Of a DNA stretch of 9,927 nucleotides, positions 5,721 to 9,927 are shown piece after piece. The translations under genes and the position numbers were made by a program. The notes under the pieces were generated by a model, which made no database searches, was not told the origin of the DNA, and saw only the letters and a list, made by a program, of their open reading frames with translations. Numbering within the stretch: position 1 is the stretch's first letter; each line of letters starts with the position of its first letter. Source of the DNA: Bacteroidota bacterium (GTDB taxonomy: Bacteria; Bacteroidota; Bacteroidia; NS11-12g; UBA955); NCBI GenBank assembly GCA_947460045.1, contig CANHGC010000032.1, positions 1 through 9,927 of the forward strand, read 5' to 3'.

Positions 5721-6377
5721 ATGTTGAATCGCAGGTCCTCTATTTTGGCAACGCTGCTCGTTTTGCTCAGTCTTCTGTTGCTGTTCAGCTATGGAACACC
5801 TGCTTGGTTTGGTAATGTCTCCTGGGCGATATTTCCCTTAAACGTTCAAAAGTGGAAAGGCATTTGGCTGGGTGCCTTCGTTCATGGTTCTTGGGACCAC
5901 CTTTGGGGTAATGTGATTGCCCTTGCCATTTTTTCAGCCCTCTTCCTGATTCAATTTCCCAAGCAGTGGCTTAGATTCTGGGTTATGCAGCACCTATTGG
6001 CTTCTCTGTTGTTATGGCTCATTGGGAATTTGGGCATGGATGCTCAGCACACTGGCACCGCTCACATTGGCGCATCCATTTGGGTATATGCCTTTGGTGG
6101 ATTTATCCTCACCGCAGGTGTGATGCAGCGCACCAAACAGTCGATGGCCATTTTCTTTCTGGTTTTGCTGATGTTTGGCGGATTCTTCTGGGGCTTGCTA
6201 CCCGTGGATCCCAAAGTGTCTTGGCAGGGACATCTAAGCGGGTTGATCGTTGGTGTGTGTGTCGCACTATGGAAAGTGAAACAATGGTTGCCCCCAATCC
6301 CTTTGGAGCAAGAGCTGCATGAAAACGATGATGCTGATGAGGGCGAAGGTCTGGATGATCCCTACATCCATTTATAG
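5721..6377 (+). CDS. Rhomboid-family intramembrane serine protease
   Basis: Rhomboids cleave membrane proteins within or near transmembrane helices. This 218-residue protein has about six hydrophobic segments between residues 8 and 190. It carries the family landmarks: HGSWDHLWGN (55-64; H60 and N64 of the HxxxN motif), HIGAS (115-119) with the likely nucleophile S119, and QGHLSG (169-174) with the likely catalytic H171. The usual GxSG is GASI here, so the second glycine is replaced. The cytosolic tail after residue 200 is acidic (ENDDADEGEG). The GNAT remnant lies immediately upstream and no own promoter of Bacteroidota type is visible, so it is probably read through from 5250. Its stop is 16 bases from the convergent nupC stop, with no terminator between. 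Substrate unknown. Confidence 0.88.
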   Translation: MLNRRSSILATLLVLLSLLLLFSYGTPAWFGNVSWAIFPLNVQKWKGIWLGAFVHGSWDHLWGNVIALAIFSALFLIQFPKQWLRFWVMQHLLASLLLWLIGNLGMDAQHTGTAHIGASIWVYAFGGFILTAGVMQRTKQSMAIFFLVLLMFGGFFWGLLPVDPKVSWQGHLSGLIVGVCVALWKVKQWLPPIPLEQELHENDDADEGEGLDDPYIHL

Positions 6378-6393
6378 GGGACAGCAGGGTTGG

Positions 6394-7626
6394 TTATAGC
6401 CACAAAAGAATGCCCGCAATGGTAGCGCTCAAATAGTTGGCCAAGGTGCCGCAAATCAATGCTTTTACACCCAGTTTTGCGAGGTCTTGTCTACGCGATG
6501 GTGCAATCTTGCCAATGCCACCCACCTGAATGGCGATGGAGCTGAAATTGGCAAATCCACACAAAGCGAAAGTGGCAATTACTACGCTCACAGGTTGTAG
6601 GGTTGAGGAGATGTCTTTCAAATGTAAGTATCCCACAAACTCGTTCACCACCAACTTGGTACCCATCAATCCGCCAACGGCTTGAACATCTTGACTCGGA
6701 ACGCCCATCACATAGGCAAAACCCGAGAATAGATAACCCAAGATGGCTTCTAGTGATAGTTTTAATCCAACCAAACCACCCAAACTGCCTAGGATAAAAT
6801 CGAACAGGTAAATCAATGCCAAAAAACCGAGCAACATCGCCACCACATTCAAAGCAACCCCCAAACCTTCGGCGGCACCTTGTGAAATGGCGTCTAACAA
6901 GTTGGCGTTTTCCTTTTTGACTTCCAATTTAACGGTACCAGCGGTTTCGCTGACTTCGGTTTCGGGCCAAACAATTTTCGATATCACCAAAGCGCCGGGA
7001 GCGGCCATGATGCTGGCGGCCAACAAACTGCTGGCATCGATGCCCATTTGAATATAGGTAGCCATCACGCCGCCCGCAATACAAGCCATGGAGCCTGTCA
7101 TGGAGGCCAATAATTCTGAATTGGTCATGCCCTTCACGTACGGACCGATCATCAATTGCGCTTCCACCTGTCCAACAAAAGCCGATGAAATATTGCTCAA
7201 GGCTTCGCTACCGCTCACGTGCATGAGGTAGTGCATTCCCTTGGCGATTTGTTTGATGATCCATTGCAACACGCCGATGTGATAGAAGATTTTCACCAAG
7301 ACAGCAATGAAAATGATCGTGGGCATCACCCTGAAAAAGAAGATGAAATTTTGACCAAAGACTTCTTGCATTTGGGCATCTCTGGCCAATGGGCCAAAAA
7401 TGAACTCAGCGCCTTTATCAGAAAATTGCAGCAATTTTTGTACAACCTTACCCAATGTGGCGAACACGGATTTGCCCATGGGGGTTTTGAGGATGAAAAT
7501 GGCCAATAATACTTGTATGAGCAATCCAACCCCAACTGTGCGGTAGTTGATGGCTTTTCTGTTGTTTGAAAGTGCAAAGGCCAGAGCAAAAATGACCGCT
7601 ATGCCTACGAATCCGATGAAATGCAT
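6394..7626 (-). CDS. nupC: Concentrative nucleoside transporter (CNT/NupC family)
   Basis: An inner-membrane cation-coupled nucleoside importer of the CNT family, 410 residues with many membrane segments. In the structurally known Vibrio transporter the substrate is held by a GQTE loop, a glutamate and an Asn-Ser pair; the counterparts here are GQVE (152-155), E329 in NEFVGY, and N360 and S363 in GFANFSSI. The threonine is therefore valine. I place the start at ATG 7626, giving MHFIGFVGIAV, which fits the short N-termini of the family. A 15-residue longer version needs a TTG inside gmhA and would overlap it by 29 bases. The gene is last in the dsbD-gmhA-nupC operon, 16 bases after gmhA. Its nucleoside specificity cannot be fixed from sequence. 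Confidence 0.92.
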   Translation of the reverse strand: MHFIGFVGIAVIFALAFALSNNRKAINYRTVGVGLLIQVLLAIFILKTPMGKSVFATLGKVVQKLLQFSDKGAEFIFGPLARDAQMQEVFGQNFIFFFRVMPTIIFIAVLVKIFYHIGVLQWIIKQIAKGMHYLMHVSGSEALSNISSAFVGQVEAQLMIGPYVKGMTNSELLASMTGSMACIAGGVMATYIQMGIDASSLLAASIMAAPGALVISKIVWPETEVSETAGTVKLEVKKENANLLDAISQGAAEGLGVALNVVAMLLGFLALIYLFDFILGSLGGLVGLKLSLEAILGYLFSGFAYVMGVPSQDVQAVGGLMGTKLVVNEFVGYLHLKDISSTLQPVSVVIATFALCGFANFSSIAIQVGGIGKIAPSRRQDLAKLGVKALICGTLANYLSATIAGILLWL

Positions 7627-7642
7627 TGGGGCAATAATACGA

Positions 7643-8224
7643 TTAATTCGTGTAATCCAATCCCACTTCAATGGAATCGATCAGTGAGTGAATGACTTTG
7701 ATGTGGATTTCTTGGGCGCGATCGGCGTATTCACTGTGGGGTGCGCGGATTTCAATATCCACCAATCCGGCCATTTTGCCGCCGTCTTTGCCAGTTAAAC
7801 CAACTACCGTGATGCCTTTTGCTTTGGCCGCTTCGATGGCTTTGATCACATTGGCGCTGTTGCCGCTGCTGCTGATGGCCAACAAAACATCGCCTTTTCT
7901 ACCAACCGCTTCTACATAACGCGAAAAAATTTGATCGTAGCCGTAGTCGTTGCCCACGCAGCTGATGTGGCTTACGTCGCTGATGGCGATGGCCGCAATG
8001 CCCGGACGGTTGCCACGATATCGGCCTGTGAGTTCTTCGGCGAAGTGCATCGCATCGCAATGACTACCCCCATTACCGCAGGAAAGTATCTTTCCATCGG
8101 CTTTGATGGCTTGTAACATGGCTTGTGCGGCCCGGTCGATATGGTTCATTTGCTCAGCATCTTCCATAAAGCGCTGCAATGTTTGCATGGCTTCTTGAAA
8201 GTGCGATAGAATGCGTTGATTCAT
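7643..8224 (-). CDS. gmhA: Phosphoheptose isomerase (sedoheptulose-7-phosphate isomerase)
   Basis: GmhA converts sedoheptulose 7-phosphate to glycero-manno-heptose 7-phosphate, the first step to the ADP- or GDP-activated heptose of lipopolysaccharide or surface glycans, in the cytoplasm. The 193-residue SIS-domain protein carries [20 protein letters not shown] (50-69), [12 protein letters not shown] (82-93), [13 protein letters not shown] (118-130) and QEIHIKVIH (171-179). The metal and active-site residues of the E. coli enzyme (H61, E65, Q172, H180) correspond to H60, E64, Q171 and H179. Long motifs look nearly identical to the E. coli protein. ATG 8224 is 9 bases after the dsbD stop. No later heptose gene (hldE/gmhB-like) is visible, so the downstream pathway must be elsewhere. 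Confidence 0.95.
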   Translation of the reverse strand: MNQRILSHFQEAMQTLQRFMEDAEQMNHIDRAAQAMLQAIKADGKILSCGNGGSHCDAMHFAEELTGRYRGNRPGIAAIAISDVSHISCVGNDYGYDQIFSRYVEAVGRKGDVLLAISSSGNSANVIKAIEAAKAKGITVVGLTGKDGGKMAGLVDIEIRAPHSEYADRAQEIHIKVIHSLIDSIEVGLDYTN

Positions 8225-8233
8225 GGTTGGCGG

Positions 8234-9927
8234 TTATTTGCGTTTGTTGTATTGGTCTACACCGGCTTTCAAGAATTCTACGAAGGGGTCCACCGCAAAT
8301 TTGAAGTGGTCGGCACCCAAAGCGGGTTGAAGCAAGTTTTCGTTGGCATCCAATAGGCAATACAACGGCTGGGTGGTTTTGCCAAAATAGGCCTCTTCGA
8401 TGTGGGCATTTTTATCGCCCAGTTTGGTGATGGTTTTACCCGCAGCGGTGGTATACCATTGCGATTGTGGGAGGTTGATTTTTTTGTCGTCTACGTAAAG
8501 CGATACAATCACATAGTCTTTGGTGAGGAGGTCCAAAACGGCTTGATCCGACCAAACCTTTTCTTCCATTTTTCTGCAGTTTACGCAGCCGTGACCGGTA
8601 AAGTCGATGAACAAAGGCTTTTTCAACTCTCTGGCTGCGGCAAGGGCTTCATCGTAGTCGTAATATCCCACCAATCCGTGGGGAATGTGCAGTTGATTTG
8701 CGTACGATGGGGTGGTGGTGATGTTGCCATCGCCATGGGTACCGCCTTTGATGTTGCTGTTAAAGTCTTGGGTACTCAATGGGGGCAAGTATCCGGCCAA
8801 GCCTTTGAGCGGTGCGCCCCACATACCCGGAATCATATACGCCACGAAGGTGAATGTGGCAATCACAAATCCCAATCTGGGTACACTCAAATATTGTACT
8901 TCACTGTCGTGCGAGAATTTGATTTTTCCCAACAAATACAGACCCAACAACGAGAAGATCACAATCCATATGGCTAGGTAAATTTCGCGATCCAAGATTC
9001 CCCAATGGTAGGTTTGATCAGGGATGCTCAAGAATTTCAGGGCGAAGGCCAATTCTACGAAGCCCAACACCACTTTTACGCTGTTCAACCATCCGCCGCT
9101 TTTGGGCAGGTTGTTCAACCATGAAGGGAATAAAGCCAACAACCCAAACGGCAAGGCGAAGGCCAATGAGAAGCCGAACATGCCCACAACAGGACGTAAG
9201 GTATCGCCATGAACCGCTTCCACGAGCACTGTGCCTACGATTGGGCCGGTACAAGAAAACGAAACCAAAGCAATGGTTACGGCCATGAAAATCGCGCCGG
9301 TGATTCCGCCTTTATCGGCTTGTTGGTCTACCTTGTTTACAATCCAAGAGGGCAGGGTGATTTCAAAGGCGCCAAAGAAGCTCGCGGCAAAAACGATAAA
9401 AATGAGGGTGAAGAAAATATTGGGAATCCAGTGTGTGCTCACGAAGTTGGCGGCGTTGGATCCAAAACTGATGGCAACGATGGTTCCGATGATAGTATAG
9501 AAACCGATCAAACTGATAGAGAAAATGGCTGCATCGCGCAATGCGATTTTGCGGTTGTTGTTTTTGATGAAAAACGAAACCGTCATGGGGATCATGGGGA
9601 ATACGCAAGGGGTGAGCAAGGCGGTTAATCCGCTCACGAACGCCAAAATGAACAATCCCAAGAATCCGCTGCTCTGTTCTTCATTGGCTTGTCCGTTAAA
9701 GGTCTTCAATGGCAACACTTTTGCTTGCTTGTAGGCCGGGGCTTCTGCGCTCACGGCGATGGGGGCTTCGGTGACAGTGGTTGCTACTGTATCCAGGGCT
9801 TCGGGACCAGGGGTGATTGGCAGCGATAGGGTTTGGTCTGCTGCGGCGGTGCCGGTGACTTCGAGGGCTGGGCTCGCAATTTTAACGTCTCTGATGTTAT
9901 CGCATCCGCCTTCATTGCAAATCTGTC
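8234..9927 (-). CDS. dsbD: Thiol:disulfide interchange protein DsbD (5' end outside window)
   Basis: DsbD moves electrons from cytoplasmic thioredoxin across the inner membrane to periplasmic thiol proteins and cytochrome c maturation. The visible 563 residues have three parts. First is the end of a periplasmic N-terminal domain with a Cys pair in QICNEGGCDN, then an Ala/Thr/Pro-rich linker. Next is a membrane core of about eight helices with two redox cysteines, in LLTPCVFPMIP (Cys codon at 9605-9607) and VSFSCTGPIVG (Cys codon at 9251-9253). Last is a C-terminal thioredoxin domain with FTGHGCVNCRKM (CxxC). The frame is open to the window edge; a GTG at 9752-9754 is not the true start because family-like sequence continues upstream of it. 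It is the first visible gene of the operon with gmhA and nupC. Confidence 0.93.
   Translation of the reverse strand, partial: QICNEGGCDNIRDVKIASPALEVTGTAAADQTLSLPITPGPEALDTVATTVTEAPIAVSAEAPAYKQAKVLPLKTFNGQANEEQSSGFLGLFILAFVSGLTALLTPCVFPMIPMTVSFFIKNNNRKIALRDAAIFSISLIGFYTIIGTIVAISFGSNAANFVSTHWIPNIFFTLIFIVFAASFFGAFEITLPSWIVNKVDQQADKGGITGAIFMAVTIALVSFSCTGPIVGTVLVEAVHGDTLRPVVGMFGFSLAFALPFGLLALFPSWLNNLPKSGGWLNSVKVVLGFVELAFALKFLSIPDQTYHWGILDREIYLAIWIVIFSLLGLYLLGKIKFSHDSEVQYLSVPRLGFVIATFTFVAYMIPGMWGAPLKGLAGYLPPLSTQDFNSNIKGGTHGDGNITTTPSYANQLHIPHGLVGYYDYDEALAAARELKKPLFIDFTGHGCVNCRKMEEKVWSDQAVLDLLTKDYVIVSLYVDDKKINLPQSQWYTTAAGKTITKLGDKNAHIEEAYFGKTTQPLYCLLDANENLLQPALGADHFKFAVDPFVEFLKAGVDQYNKRK

Noticed and set aside
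7627..7671. Longer NupC from a TTG codon at 7669-7671
   Set aside because: It would overlap gmhA by 29 bases; ATG 7626 gives the usual CNT N-terminus with a clean 16-base gap.
8402..8977. 191-codon plus-strand open frame opposite dsbD
   Set aside because: It mirrors the coding bias of dsbD, which has clear motifs on the other strand.
9752..9754. GTG as the start of dsbD
   Set aside because: The frame stays open upstream to the window edge and encodes a Cys-pair segment typical of the DsbD N-terminal domain.

Overview
The window looks like a chromosomal segment of a Bacteroidota (Bacteroidetes) bacterium. The evidence is a type IX secretion (T9SS) C-terminal sorting domain at 5250-5624, several TAnnTTTG-type -7 promoter elements (two with a TTTG 19-20 bases upstream), A-rich leaders with little Shine-Dalgarno sequence, and a Bacteroidota-style gene set: two-domain Nfu, a 629-residue acyl-CoA ligase, a CruF-like carotenoid protein and a DsbD fused to thioredoxin. 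I cannot name the family or genus from the sequence alone. No rRNA, tRNA, CRISPR array, IS element or phage gene is visible.

Layout. 1-1069 (-) is the 5' part of radA, running off the left edge. A 276-base divergent intergenic region follows, with a palindrome (1285-1301) and a -7-like box. Then nfu (1346-1918, +) and a long-chain acyl-CoA ligase (2015-3904, +). The ligase converges on a cruF-like membrane protein gene (3922-4560, -). A 423-base gap (4561-4983) holds three TAACAT repeats, two hairpins (one an orphan intrinsic terminator) and a good Bacteroidota promoter. That promoter serves a tiny repeat-rich lipoprotein gene (4984-5181), which ends at a perfect 13-bp terminator. The terminator overlaps the promoter of the next gene, a signal peptide plus T9SS sorting domain with no cargo (5250-5624). 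Behind it lie a 26-codon remnant of a GNAT acetyltransferase (5628-5708) and a rhomboid protease gene (5721-6377). On the minus strand, dsbD (8234-9927, running off the right edge), gmhA (7643-8224) and nupC (6394-7626) form a tight operon with gaps of 9 and 16 bases.

Function. Most genes are housekeeping or envelope functions: DNA repair (RadA), Fe-S cluster delivery (Nfu), fatty acid activation, carotenoid modification, periplasmic thiol reduction (DsbD), heptose synthesis for surface glycans (GmhA), nucleoside uptake (NupC) and membrane proteolysis (rhomboid). No obvious multi-gene novel system is present. The unusual part is 4561-5720: structured non-coding DNA, the repeat lipoprotein, a cargo-less T9SS domain, an overlapping terminator and promoter, and a decayed GNAT gene. 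Three gene starts were revised on evidence: 5250 rather than 5214, 7626 rather than 7671, and an open 5' end for dsbD rather than a GTG at 9754.
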